DNA of 23,467 nt from Botryllus schlosseri (GCA_000444245.1 ATSW01013810.1:1-23467), one strand, 5' to 3'; positions 10,765-19,943 are shown, numbered from the stretch's first letter. A program made the numbers and translations. Notes: a model not told the origin generated them from the sequence alone.

Positions 10765-10845
10765 GCCATGTGGTGGGATGATTAGATTTTAAGGCGTTGA
10801 TGCTGCTTGTTAAGCATCACCGGTAGTTCCTGGGTTCCTATACTT
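10765..10845 (+). repeat. Degenerate tRNA-derived SINE-like block
   Basis: The order TTAAGGCGTTGATGCTGC, TTAAGCATCACCGG, then CCTGGGTTCCTA resembles the A-box to B-box layout of tRNA-derived SINE heads with decayed promoters. TTAGCATCACCG also occurs in the SINE body near 18212. The evidence is pattern recognition only, and the borders are unclear. Confidence 0.35.
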
Positions 10846-11359
10846 GATATTCATTTATTACACATTATGCAGCATTTTATATTGTGTATTGTGTATGCAA
10901 AAATCATTCAGCCTGTTCCAGGGTTATTCTTAGCATCATTATTCTGCTGTTGTAAAAGTTTCCAGGAGCTGCGTACTTGAGGTTTCAAAATGAATTTCAG
11001 TCGTTTTTCAATGACTTCCCGGGTACTGTCGAGAGCTGGAAGGTTTCCCAATATGCTCATTCTCTTTATAGTCTAGTCAATACATGTGCTACATTATTTC
11101 CCCATAAAATGTCCTAATATAAGATTGTTTTAATTGGCCTGTCATAAAATTTTTATTTCCTAGCCAGAAGCCAGATTAACAGTTCTTGCCATGGATAGCC
11201 AAATAACATGCAAAAATGAATGTCCTACAGATGGGTTGATGGATTTTCCTTTGGCAAATATGATATTAGATATAACATCGAGATTTTGTGTGCTGGTATT
11301 TGTAATTTGTGACATGACAGTCGTTTGAATCTCAGGTATAAAATTCTTGTGACATATTG

Positions 11360-11380
11360 TCTTTTACAATTGATTGCAGG
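11360..11380 (+). promoter_or_regulatory. Splice acceptor just upstream of ELAC1
   Basis: CTTTTACAATTGATTGCAG ends at 11379, placing an exon start 30 nt before the ATG at 11410. The frame extends 12 codons further upstream without an ATG, so coding from an upstream exon cannot be fully excluded. The family N-terminus starts at the ATG, however. Confidence 0.5.
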
Positions 11381-11409
11381 TGTCATTCATAAAATGTACT
11401 GAGATTAAA

Positions 11410-12552
11410 ATGTCATTTGACATTGCATTTCTGGGTACAGGGTCAGGGTACCCCACTCCTTTCAGAGGAGCTTCATGCATGGCGTTACGTCTGGATGGAG
11501 ATGTATACCTCATCGACTGCGGTGAATGCTCTCAAACACAAATTATGAAGTATAAATCAATTCGGCCTGGAAGAGTTACCAAGATTTTCATCACTCATTT
11601 GCACGGAGACCATTTATTCGGATTGCCTGGGCTGTTATGCACAATATCAATGGCCTACAAGTCATCAAACGATGTAGCGGAATGTATTGAAAAGGAAGAT
11701 ATGAACTTACCAAATAATGCAATCGAAATATACGGACCTTTAGGCCTTCGTAGGTTTATAAGAGAAACTCTAAGCTTATCTCATTCAGTGTTAGCATTTC
11801 AATATGTCGTTCACGAATTAGTACCAGTCAAGGTTGGCAATTGGCAGTCAAAAGAGCCCGATTGGGAGATTGAACATAAAGCCACCAGTCCGTTGCATTT
11901 CAATGAAATGAAAACAGGACGCGCCATATTTTACGATCCGATTCATCGAGGCTGGTTGATTTCTAAGGATAAGAATATTACTGTGATGGCCGGTCAACTT
12001 AGACATCGGATTCCTGCATTCGGATATGTTTTCACAGAACCTTCGAAGCCCGGAAAACTAGATGGAAAAAAGCTGACAGAAGCCGGTGTTCCCCGTGGCC
12101 CTTTATTCGGCAGAGTCAAAAACGGCGAGGCAATCACCTTGGATAATGGTACGGTCATAAACCCTAATGATTACATCGGTCCTGATCAGCCTGGAAGAAA
12201 AGTAGCGATTTTACAAGACACCTGCGACTCGTGGGGCACGCTGGATATATGCCGCAACTGTGACGTTATGGTTCATGAAGCCACTAATGAAAACGCGCAC
12301 ATAAAACAATGTGTGGAAAACGGGCATTCGACTCCGTCGATGGCCGCGGAATTTGCGTCTGCGGCCGGTGCGTCGACTTTAATACTAACTCATTTCAGTC
12401 AGAGATACAAAGATAAAAATTTGCATGAAAACTTGGACGATGATTCGCTGGTTGTCGATACACTCGCGGCAGAGGCGACTGAAAATTTTTCTGGTACAGT
12501 TGTCAACGCTTATGACGGATTAATATATCCAGTGTCCAGAAGAATGTTATGA
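11410..12552 (+). CDS. ELAC1: Zinc phosphodiesterase ELAC1 (short-form tRNase Z)
   Basis: This is a metallo-beta-lactamase-fold endonuclease that cuts tRNA 3' ends. In vertebrates ELAC1 also opens 2',3'-cyclic phosphates on damaged tRNA so the CCA end can be restored. The product is 380 aa, against about 363 in human, in one coding exon. The zinc-site motif THLHGDH gives His63, His65, Asp67 and His68. Further metal or catalytic residues are His199 (RHRIPAFGY), Asp270 (ILQDTCD), His289 (HEAT), His306 (GHSTP) and His328 (LTHFSQRY). The segment PGKLDGKKLTEAGVPRGP near residues 217-234 matches the exosite region of short tRNase Z. The start MSFDIAFLGTG matches the family N-terminus. DCGECSQTQ replaces the usual DCGEGTQxQ, with Cys40 at a position that is normally Gly. 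An insertion after LLCTIS (about residues 78-98) explains most of the extra length. Long-form ELAC2 is excluded by size and by the intact N-terminal metal site. Confidence 0.96.
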   Translation: MSFDIAFLGTGSGYPTPFRGASCMALRLDGDVYLIDCGECSQTQIMKYKSIRPGRVTKIFITHLHGDHLFGLPGLLCTISMAYKSSNDVAECIEKEDMNLPNNAIEIYGPLGLRRFIRETLSLSHSVLAFQYVVHELVPVKVGNWQSKEPDWEIEHKATSPLHFNEMKTGRAIFYDPIHRGWLISKDKNITVMAGQLRHRIPAFGYVFTEPSKPGKLDGKKLTEAGVPRGPLFGRVKNGEAITLDNGTVINPNDYIGPDQPGRKVAILQDTCDSWGTLDICRNCDVMVHEATNENAHIKQCVENGHSTPSMAAEFASAAGASTLILTHFSQRYKDKNLHENLDDDSLVVDTLAAEATENFSGTVVNAYDGLIYPVSRRML

Positions 12553-12616
12553 ATGGCATATGAGCCTGAGACCTGAGACGCAATGAAAATCGACAGTTGA
12601 GCATGTGACTTTATAA

Positions 12617-12700
12617 CCCCAAAACTAACCCTAACCACGAGATTAACTGCTACCTAAACCCAATCCTGATCCTGAATTCAATTTTAACTTTACCCGCATG
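12617..12700 (+). repeat. Degenerate CCTAA/telomere-like simple repeat
   Basis: CTAACCCTAACC at 12625-12636 equals two telomere-type units. It is followed by decayed variants (CTACCTAAACCC, AATCCTGATCCTGAATTC). It could be a short interstitial relic or the simple-repeat tail of an element. Confidence 0.35.
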
Positions 12701-13491
12701 CCGATGTGTCGCATGCTATTATGCCGCACGCTCATCTGCCCACAAACCATTGCGAATGAGTCTGATTTTGTAGCAATATTTGGCTTACCTGACAAGTTAC
12801 CTTCAACTTGAGTTTTTCCATGGATCATATTGAAACATTCAGTTTACGATACGGTAATTTGGAAATCAAGGGTATCCTGTACATTTTGATCACACCTTTT
12901 TCAGAAAAACTATAACTTGCATCATGTGTCTTCAACAAAGTGAAACTATTTAATAGTACAACTTTGTTTTCTTATGCTTCATGTTGTTGACTAAAATTCA
13001 TCAAAGATGGTCGTGAATCACTTGAAGAATCACAACACTCGGTACTGAAATCTTGGTGAATGTATTTGATCTTCTAAGATGTGCGTTCATGGAATGAGAT
13101 GATTCAAGATGCCAAAGATATGCTTTCCTGTTCTTGATATTGCTGCAATTTTGATGTTCAATATATGCTATTATGATGCATTACAGTATCTGAGGTGTAT
13201 CCAGAGAATCGAGTGAAAAATAATCAACATTGTAATGGAAACTCAACAAATCCAGAATTCATGCTGAGTATGCAGCGTCACTTGTGATGCCCCTATCCAG
13301 AATATCAGATATCCACTCAGTTTGATGTTATGCCAATCATGAATATTGAATATGTGTGGAAAGGGCTGAATGAAAGTAAACACTGTGAACTTGATTCCCA
13401 AGTTGAGCATTTCCAATACCCACCATACAAGCAAAACTTTCAGGCATTCTATATAAAAGCTTGATTTCTAGTCTAGATTTCCCTGCTCCGC

Positions 13492-13497
13492 AATAAA
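13492..13497 (+). terminator. Candidate distal poly(A) signal
   Basis: AATAAA lies about 940 nt after the ELAC1 stop and 385 nt before the ALG6 start. It is the first hexamer of its kind in the interval, and the distance makes the assignment uncertain. Confidence 0.25.
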
Positions 13498-13835
13498 GAA
13501 ATAGCTATTCCTACGAAACACGTATTCATCACTGTGTTCAAGCAGGAAGTTTCAGAATTTTACTCCTGAAAGTGTACTGAAATTAGTCAAATAAGTTATT
13601 CTGGTACAATTATTCCTGGAAGTTGTTAGGCCTGCAACTTCTGATTTCAGGATATTGGGAACTTTTAGTACCTTTACTTGCTATTTGTGCAACTCGTCAT
13701 GTCACTATTTAGCGTGGAATCACTTGCCGGTCGCTCTGTACCAACACAGCGACTGTGTGTGGTGTTGGTTGTGGTATTTTATTTGCAGTATTTATTATCT
13801 TATCACATTTTTAGTGTAGCCTATGCACCGTGCAT

Positions 13836-13858
13836 ACTTCATTTCTATCCATTTCAGT
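13836..13858 (+). promoter_or_regulatory. Splice acceptor just upstream of ALG6
   Basis: A pyrimidine-rich tract ends TTTCTATCCATTTCAG at 13857. This places an exon start 24 nt before the ATG at 13882, which is the first ATG after the junction. It is the strongest of the three start-proximal acceptors. Confidence 0.5.
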
Positions 13859-13881
13859 TGTAAATACATTGTATATATATC

Positions 13882-16800
13882 ATGGCTGGCAAGTGGATCG
13901 ATTCGATGTCAGAGAGGATTTTCCTGATAACTTGCACAGTGGCTGGAATTCTGATACGTTGGAGTGTCGGAAATGGATCGTATTCAGGTAACTGGCCTAT
14001 TTTTTTCAGAGGTGGTCAAAGTATTTAACATTGCTACTCCAGTAGAATTAATGTCCTAAATTTCTACTTGAGTACAAGCAGAAGATGCTATTTGTAAGGA
14101 ATGCAGAAACTGTTTCAAGTGGAAATAGGAAGTGAGTAGCTGGAAAAGCACGCAAGTAATTTGAAAAGCGGATTTGGTTGGAGGTGTCAACGCATACTTT
14201 CAGTATTAAGCTGGAGGTGGGCTACATTCAAAATTACTGGTCACATCTTCACGATAACTACTTTCTGCTTAACAAATAAAATATATATAAGTACAGGGGT
14301 GTGAGGTAGAAGAGGAAGAAATCAGAAAATATTACCTGTATGCTACTATTATGCAACACCTATCTGACCCCTTAAATATTTGCTTACCAATAAGCTAAGC
14401 ATGAGCTAGATTTTTAACATATACTGATGTACGCAACGCAAGCTTGAACTGACACCATTTTATTATTGTAGGCAAGGGTAAATCACCCATGTATGGCGAT
14501 TATGAAGCGCAGAGGCACTGGCAAGAAATAACCACCAATTTACCAGTCACGGAATGGTATAGAAATTCGTCAGACAACAACCTCCTTTATTGGGGGCTCG
14601 ACTATCCGCCTTTGACTGCGTATCATAGCTGGATACTCGGGAAAATGTAACATAAATATGTTGTTTATCAGGCGAAAGCCAGTTGCTAACATATTTTCAT
14701 TATTTCTAGAGCAGGCGCTATCGACCCGGGATGGGTCAGTTTGTATGAATCGCGGGGGACGGAAGGATATGAGCATAAGCTTTTCATGAGATACTCAGTT
14801 CTATTCACGGATTTACTGCTATTCATTCCCGCCCTGTATTTGTTGAGCCGCAACTCGTTCAAAAGCGACCGTGAGACTTATATGGTTGGACTCCTATACC
14901 CAGGACTGATACTCATCGATTACGGACATTTTCAATATAACACCGTCAGCCTAGGACTGTTTTTACTGGCGGCATATTTTATCAGCAAAGGAAGTTCTAT
15001 TTTTGCATCGATTTGTTTCTGTCTGGCTCTGAATTACAAGCAGATGGAGTTGTATCATTCGATACCGTTTTTCTGTTACTTGCTCGGAGACGCGTTAAAG
15101 GCCGGTATCATTCGCGGGTAAATATTGCGATTGCGTTCTCCTTCTAATTGATTTTGCAACAACTACATTTCAGAGTGTTCAACGTCGGAAAGCTAGGAAT
15201 TGCAGTTCTGTTGACTTTTGGATTATGCTGGTTTCCGTTTCTGAGTAACCTGGAAGATTCTCTGTTGGTACTGGGCAGATTGTTCCCCGTTAATCGCGGT
15301 CTCTACGAGGATAAAGTGGCAAGCTTTTGGTGTGCAATATCGCCGGTAATGTTTCTTTTGTATTGTCTTGAGTAGTATCTCTGAACATGACGACACGTCT
15401 GTTACACACATAGGCCTACATCTACTCGCATAAAACATTATTATTATGTTCTTTATTCACAGTAAAATTAGTAAATAAACATAGCTGCTACAATCCGAGA
15501 TTGAAGCAAATTGCAGTAAATAAGTTCTCTTTAGGCATACAAGTGGCATTATGGTAAGATTCTCCCACATATATTCATTCGCACAACTAGGACACGGAAT
15601 TGGGGGAGCAATCTTTTTTAGTAATGTTGTGACGTCACAAATATCCATCGTGAAGGCATGAATTTGAGGGAGCATTTGCGCCTTTCGACGCTTCCTGGCT
15701 ACACCCCTCTACATATACGTTAACATAACACAACTTCTGTGTGAGAAAATACCCTTCCTTTGGCGATGCAACAGGGAGGGGGAATCCATACATCCTATTC
15801 CAACTTGTATAGATGGATTGCCTAACCTTCGCCAAATATATTTGTAATGATGTGCGCTCACATTTGTTTAAATTACCAACAGGCCATTCATTTGACTGCT
15901 TACTGCATATGAATCTGGGTGTCTGATGTGTCGGTAATTGTGTGATAGTGTGAAAAATAAGTTAGCATCATATGAATAACCACTCATTCTTTACCATGTT
16001 CATTCCGCCGTCCATCTAAGTTCCGGTTCCAGTTTTGAGAATCAACGTTCTCAATTGTCCTGGTAGAAATGTATTTTTCCGTTTCCAGGTGCTCAAATTG
16101 AAAGACATCGTAGCGCCGTCGGAGGCTGTCAAGATGTGTACAGTCGTAACTCTCTTGTTTTCTCTCCCTTCCGCTATTCACACGTTCGTTCGAGCCACTG
16201 TCCGAAATTTCAAGTTTTCCTGCGTAAGCGAAGTTTCTCAGCAATTAGGCTGATTATTAGCAGCGGTTGAAGTGACCGTTGATTCCTTCTCGGTACTGTC
16301 CATTCTCAATAAGTCTATTTTAGACATTGTCCATTCTCGTTAATATAGCCTACATTCTCGTTCTCGATAATGGTTTTCTCGGCAGCGAAATATAACTGTA
16401 ACATATACACCTGGTGGTGAGTAACTATGTATTTATACTATTTCAGATTACTGGCGTACATTTTACTTGCATGAACTACTTATTTAGCTGCTTCTGTTTT
16501 TATGCCACTTCCCTAATAGTTGAAACTACATCTTTTTTTCCAATTTTGGAACTTGAAAATAACGTGCCGTTGAAAATCGGCGAAACCGCAAGTATTCTGC
16601 TTGCCGTGACCCGGACACTATGGCTATACTGATAATCGGATATTACGATTCATTATTAAACGAAAAACTATCTTTTATTCATCACTATTTTCCGAAGTAC
16701 TGTATTCAAGAACTGTTNNCTNAGGTAGCGGGAGTAGTCTACAAATGGAACCATCTTCATAAATAGTGCCAGCTATATGCATGTAGGTAATGTGAAACGT

Positions 16801-18732
16801 ATTTGAATATAAGTCTGTTATAAATCACCAAAACTTTAGTTTTCTACCTTCAATTGAAGTAATTTTGATTTGCTTGAGTTGAATTCTACAGCATTTTTAT
16901 AGTGTGCAGCCAGCATCAGTGACAGTTTCAATTACCTCATATTTATTTTCAATAAACATACTCTGGCATAGATAAGTGGCTGTATCATTTGCAGCTTTGT
17001 GACCAAGTGTCCTTTCAATCCACACCCTATTATACAGGTCAAGATATGCAACTATTATTTACACGGCATCGATCAATTTGCAGGTCGTGGTGCCAATTGC
17101 TTTCTTTTTATTTTCATACCAAGTGCACGAGAAGTCCATCTTGATACCCGCTGTGTAAGTAGCCTTTTTGTTGTGGGACGCCACAAGTCCACCTAATGGG
17201 TGACTGTTATATTCCAGATCTTCCATTCTGCTGTATTCCGAATGCCCGTTTCTCGTGACTTGGTTCTTGCACGTGTCAACTTTCAGCATGACGCCGCTGC
17301 TGTTTAAAGACGGACTGATGGTGCAGTTTTACTCGACGAAATATATATTCCTGCTGATGACCTACGGGTGGAATTCCGAAGCTTTGAAGCCATGCGCGGT
17401 GATTTCGAGCGTCATCGATAGGCTTTCGTTTGGTATATTGGGGCAAAAACTGCTCGGGCAGATGATAAGAGCTACGGTAAGATGATTATAAGACTTATCA
17501 GACAAATGAGAACTGATGCAAGTTTATTTTATATTTATTTAAAATTACGTCACACTGTGTAGGAGCACATTGACGGTGAAGTCCTGATTTCCATATCTAA
17601 AGTTGCCAAGATTTTGTTTTAATGTCACTGCACTGGTGTTTACTTCCAAATCACCTGGCTACGCCCTTGAGAGTACACATCCCGAGAGATGGATGAATTT
17701 CAAACATCAACTTGATATATCCAGTGAAAATTTAGGCATTACTGCTTGCTTTTTACAATTTGGACTTTGTGAAGTAGAAACTTGTTTAAGTATTTGCATA
17801 ACTTTTATGAGTGATCTTGTCACAATAGCCCTTTTATCACAGTGAATCCAGTTGTTGAAGATTCCGCATACTTGCTTCATTAAACGTTTGCTTTAGTCAC
17901 GAAGATACACCTTGCAATTTCATAGGTAGCTATCTCTGATGAACCACTGCATATGAATCTAAGCGTCTGATGTGTCAGTAATTGTATTCCGGCCTGTGTG
18001 ATATTGTCAAATCTAAGTTACCGGTAGCATCGTGTGAATAACTAGCCATTCTTTGCCAGTGGCTTGGCTGGTGCAACCGACAAGAGAGCGTAATGGTGAT
18101 GCGCAAGGCTTCTTGATCGGTAAGTCGTGGGTTCGATCCCCGGCTGGGTCAGAACAAAAGACTTGATTAGTAACAATGGTATCCATGGCTTACCCCTTGG
18201 CGGTTGGCGCTTAGCATCACCGTGATATCATGGAGGTGTGGCGCGAGACTTAGAAAGCCTTACAATGTTATATATGCACCTTCCTTGTCCAACATCATGC
18301 ACTCATGGTGTGCGTATGCACAGATCGTGTGTATGTATATCATGAGTCGGTGTATATGCCGCAAAAGCATCAAGGACTTTGACCACCTCTGCTGGCTAGG
18401 CTTACACCCCAGAGTGTCAAGCAATTGGTCGAAATAGCATCATAAGTGTTTTAAAATCAATTTGAATCCGCACCTGCGGTTCATAGACAAGGTGACAGTA
18501 TTTTTTAACGTTCTCTACTGCCTTTTCCATTTAGGTCTTCTTGTCTTTGTTGGTCTGCGAAGCTTTGGTCGTCGGATTATGTCTGTTGAAGCCACCAGAA
18601 CGCTTACCAGATCTGTGGCCAGTCGCTATTTCTGCCTGCTCGTGTGCGCATTTTGTACTTTTCTTACTCTTGTTTACTGTCGTTCAAATGAAGGGCTCCG
18701 CTATTGTTTCTCCTGCCAAAAAGTACTCGTAA
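13882..18732 (+). CDS. ALG6: Dolichyl-P-Glc:Man9GlcNAc2-PP-Dol alpha-1,3-glucosyltransferase ALG6
   Basis: This is an ER multi-pass membrane enzyme that adds the first glucose to the lipid-linked N-glycan precursor, using dolichyl-phosphate glucose. Exons are 13882-13987, 14472-14646, 14710-15117, 15174-15345, 16089-16223, 17084-17154, 17218-17476 and 18535-18732. All junctions are GT-AG with matching phases, giving 507 aa. Residues 44-60 read [31 protein letters not shown] at 75-88 carries Asp79, aligned with the catalytic aspartate of yeast Alg6. Further family blocks are [73 protein letters not shown] and, at the C-terminus, [11 protein letters not shown]. Most of the rest is hydrophobic membrane segments. 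ALG8 is the related alternative, but residue-by-residue agreement is with ALG6. The seven introns are 484, 63, 56, 743, 860, 63 and 1058 nt; several of the long ones carry mobile-element remnants. Confidence 0.96.
13988..14471 (+). other. ALG6 intron 1 with hAT-like terminus
   Basis: This 484-nt GT-AG intron carries the hAT-like fragment at 14007-14165. A second possible terminus, CAGGGGTGTGAG, starts near 14295 but has no partner. Nothing else is recognised. Confidence 0.7.
14007..14165 (+). mobile_element. hAT-type non-autonomous element fragment
   Basis: The edge CAGAGGTGGTCAAAGTA, followed by TACTCCAGTAG and TACTTGAGTACAAG, matches the look of hAT-type MITEs common in fish and marine invertebrates (CAGnGGTGGnCAAAGTA ... 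CTCAAGTA). Its first 16 bases recur in inverted orientation at 18376-18391. No right end or target duplication is visible nearby, so the right border is approximate. Confidence 0.5.
15346..16088 (+). other. ALG6 intron 4, repeat-bearing
   Basis: This 743-nt intron carries repeat copy C at 15902-15997 and TAGGCCTA at 15411. Near 15693 it has CCTGGCTACACCCCT, a block similar to CCTGGCTACGCCCTT near 17654 in intron 7. Antisense open frames across it (15457-15835) look like chance or repeat coding. Confidence 0.65.
15902..15997 (+). repeat. Dispersed repeat family copy C
   Basis: This aligns with 17946-18060. Shared blocks are ACTGCATATGAATCT, GTCTGATGTGTC, GTAATTG, TGTGATA, AGCATC, TGAATAAC and CATTCTTT. 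Compared with the 17.9-kb copy it lacks two short insertions. It ends at nearly the same point, just before the acceptor of exon 5. Confidence 0.7.
16224..17083 (+). other. ALG6 intron 5
   Basis: This 860-nt intron contains three undetermined bases (16718-16722), an imperfect run of TGTCCATTCTC/ATTCTCG units at 16295-16375 and no recognised gene. The open frame at 16414-16632 has no support as an exon, because the coding phase passes directly from exon 5 to exon 6. Confidence 0.6.
17888..18060 (+). repeat. Dispersed repeat family copy B (longest copy)
   Basis: The left part matches 414-476 and the right part matches 15902-15997, so this copy joins both and defines an element of at least 170 bp. 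There are no clear terminal inverted repeats and no coding capacity. It directly abuts the tRNA-like SINE head at 18061. Confidence 0.7.
18061..18250 (+). mobile_element. tRNA-derived SINE
   Basis: This has an RNA polymerase III internal promoter layout: A-box-like GAGCGTAATGG near 18086-18096 and a near-canonical B box GGTTCGATCCC at 18130-18140. The tRNA-unrelated part follows (ACAAAAGACTTGATTAG, then GGCGCTTAGCATCACCG). It is not a tRNA gene, because no acceptor stem or cloverleaf closes around the boxes. It lies in sense orientation in ALG6 intron 7; the 3' border is approximate. Confidence 0.65.
18376..18391 (-). mobile_element. Inverted copy of a hAT-like terminus
   Basis: The reverse complement reads CAGAGGTGGTCAAAGT, identical over 16 bases to the edge at 14007-14022. 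Beyond those 16 bases the two diverge. It is probably the end of a second degraded copy of the same family. Confidence 0.45.
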
Positions 18733-18886
18733 ATGATTTTTACCTGCTCAATACACGTTGCTGTGATTATGCAGTTTGCAATAGGACTTTGTTTCGACGT
18801 AAATGCAATATTATTTTCCATCTCGGCTTCGCTTGTGGTCTCTAGACGAGGATAGACAGTGGATTATGTGCTAGTCTACTAGTGTG

Positions 18887-18945
18887 GCTGGTGGCCAAGC
18901 GGTAGCAGTGACGTGCAGGTTCCCAGGTTGATTCGCGAATATATG
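18887..18945 (+). repeat. Decayed tRNA-like SINE head
   Basis: TGGCCAAGCGGTAGCAGTG resembles the A box of Leu/Ser-type tRNAs. CCAGGTTGATTCGC about 35 nt further resembles a decayed B box. No cloverleaf can be drawn, so a tRNA gene is unlikely. Confidence 0.4.
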
Positions 18946-19033
18946 TAACCTAGAAGATTAGCTGATTCAGTTCACGATTTGCTTCACGAGCATCGGACTT
19001 GTGCGGATTCTGGAATTTTGAGTAGTTCTAGTG

Positions 19034-19100
19034 CAGGGGCGAGCAACTTCTGTCGGCGGGCCGATATGGGTAAATGAAGTACTTGGCGGGCTGGATTACA
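19034..19100 (+). mobile_element. hAT-like left terminus fragment
   Basis: The edge CAGGGGCGAGCAACTTC is followed by GGCGGGCCG and, about 40 nt later, GGCGGGCTGG. This resembles the CAGGGGTG...GGCGGGCCG ends of hAT-type elements known from vertebrates. No matching right end was found within the next kilobase. Confidence 0.45.
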
Positions 19101-19441
19101 GGTTATATAGGCCTACATAAATCCACTTATGCAAGGAAAAAAATTGTATTTACAGATGTAAAAAAGGTTGGAATTGCGACTTCTGTATTTTACATGAATT
19201 ATTATTTCTACATTAAGATGGTTCGAACTAAATCTTGTGGCTATAGCCCGAGTCAAATTGGGACACTGACACTTAGAGAAAGTATAAAAATACAGTGTTG
19301 CATATTGATATTTATCCGTTCCTGATATTATATCAGGCTATTGATAGTAGAAACGTATGATTTTCAAACTCCACTGGTAATTGTTACATCACAAGTATTA
19401 GCTTTGCTCGCCATAGCGTAACGAATTTAATAATAATAATT

Positions 19442-19865
19442 GGGGCAAGTTTTTGTCGCACTAAAATCGCGAAAAAGTTGCACTTCATTTTGACAAAAGT
19501 TGCATTTATAATTTTTGTTGAATAGTAGGGTATGAAATACTCGGAAGGTTTCGTTGTAAAATATGGTTCCTGGAGAGCTGTCAAATTTATTACTTTGTAT
19601 ATTTCTTATTCGACGTACATCCAGGCTAGTCAGCCGAAAATTACATTTTCACTGGATCAATTTTTTCAGGCTATTGATTTTGTTAAAGTCGCCAACACTG
19701 AGTTTTGCTACAGTGCCTTGGATACGTATCGATTTGAGTATATCACACCCTAATAATTTCAAGGAACTTGTCCATAAACGTGCAACTTCTGTGAAAAATA
19801 AATGCAACTTTTGTGAAAAATAAGTGCAACTTTCCACGGATTTGACTGCAATATAAACTTACCCT
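19442..19865. mobile_element. Inverted-repeat element (MITE-like), 424 bp
   Basis: Left arm 19442-19525 and right arm 19775-19865 are imperfect reverse complements. They include an exact 17-bp match (ACAAAAGTTGCATTTAT at 19493-19509 against its complement at 19798-19814). The outer ends pair GGGGCAAG with CTTACCCT. Each arm repeats the AGTTGCA unit, and the right arm has it as 22-bp tandem units. No target duplication is clear and there is no coding capacity. Confidence 0.55.
19781..19835 (+). repeat. 22-bp tandem repeat, 2.5 copies
   Basis: The unit TGCAACTTYTGTGAAAAATAA plus one base occurs twice, followed by a partial TGCAACTTTCC. It forms part of the right arm of the inverted-repeat element. 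Confidence 0.75.
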
Positions 19866-19943
19866 AGTAATCGCCGTATGTGTGATTAGTACATTATAGA
19901 GACAAAATATCTCCTACACCTCGAGATTGATTCACTGACGTTC

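Larger units (their letters stand above)
9960..11379. other. CIAO3 to ELAC1 intergenic region
   Basis: This 1.4 kb holds the CIAO3 3' UTR, a degenerate tRNA-SINE-like block near 10765-10845 and presumably the ELAC1 promoter. The open frame at 10369-10620 shows no family resemblance. It ends in a good splice acceptor, so the last part may be a 5' UTR intron or the outron of a trans-spliced transcript. Confidence 0.55.
12553..13857. other. ELAC1 to ALG6 intergenic region
   Basis: This 1.3 kb holds the ELAC1 3' UTR, a degenerate CCTAA-type stretch at 12617-12700 and, at its far end, a strong splice acceptor for ALG6. The open frames at 12643-12828 (minus), 13243-13434 (minus) and 13678-13863 (plus) resemble nothing known. 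The nearest AATAAA after ELAC1 is at 13492-13497, almost 1 kb away, so the true poly(A) site is unclear. Confidence 0.55.
17477..18534 (+). other. ALG6 intron 7, packed with repeats
   Basis: This 1058-nt intron contains, in order, a CCTGGCTACGCCC block near 17654, dispersed repeat copy B (17888-18060), a tRNA-derived SINE head (18061-18250) and an inverted hAT-like terminus (18376-18391). It is the most repeat-dense interval of the gene. Confidence 0.75.

Noticed and set aside
7212-13881. Operon of the four plus-strand genes
   Set aside because: The gaps are about 1.3 kb and functions are unrelated; poly(A) signals follow Emx and CIAO3. Shared strand alone is weak evidence.
16414-16632. Candidate extra ALG6 exon with acceptor TTTCAG
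   Set aside because: Exons 5 and 6 join in phase 0 and match the family without a gap, so no coding exon is needed between them.
18061-18160. Functional tRNA gene
   Set aside because: A and B box-like motifs are present, but no acceptor stem or cloverleaf forms and a SINE body follows.
18462-18845. 127-codon frame overlapping the last ALG6 exon
   Set aside because: It lies in a different frame from the ALG6 C-terminus, which matches the family and ends at 18732.
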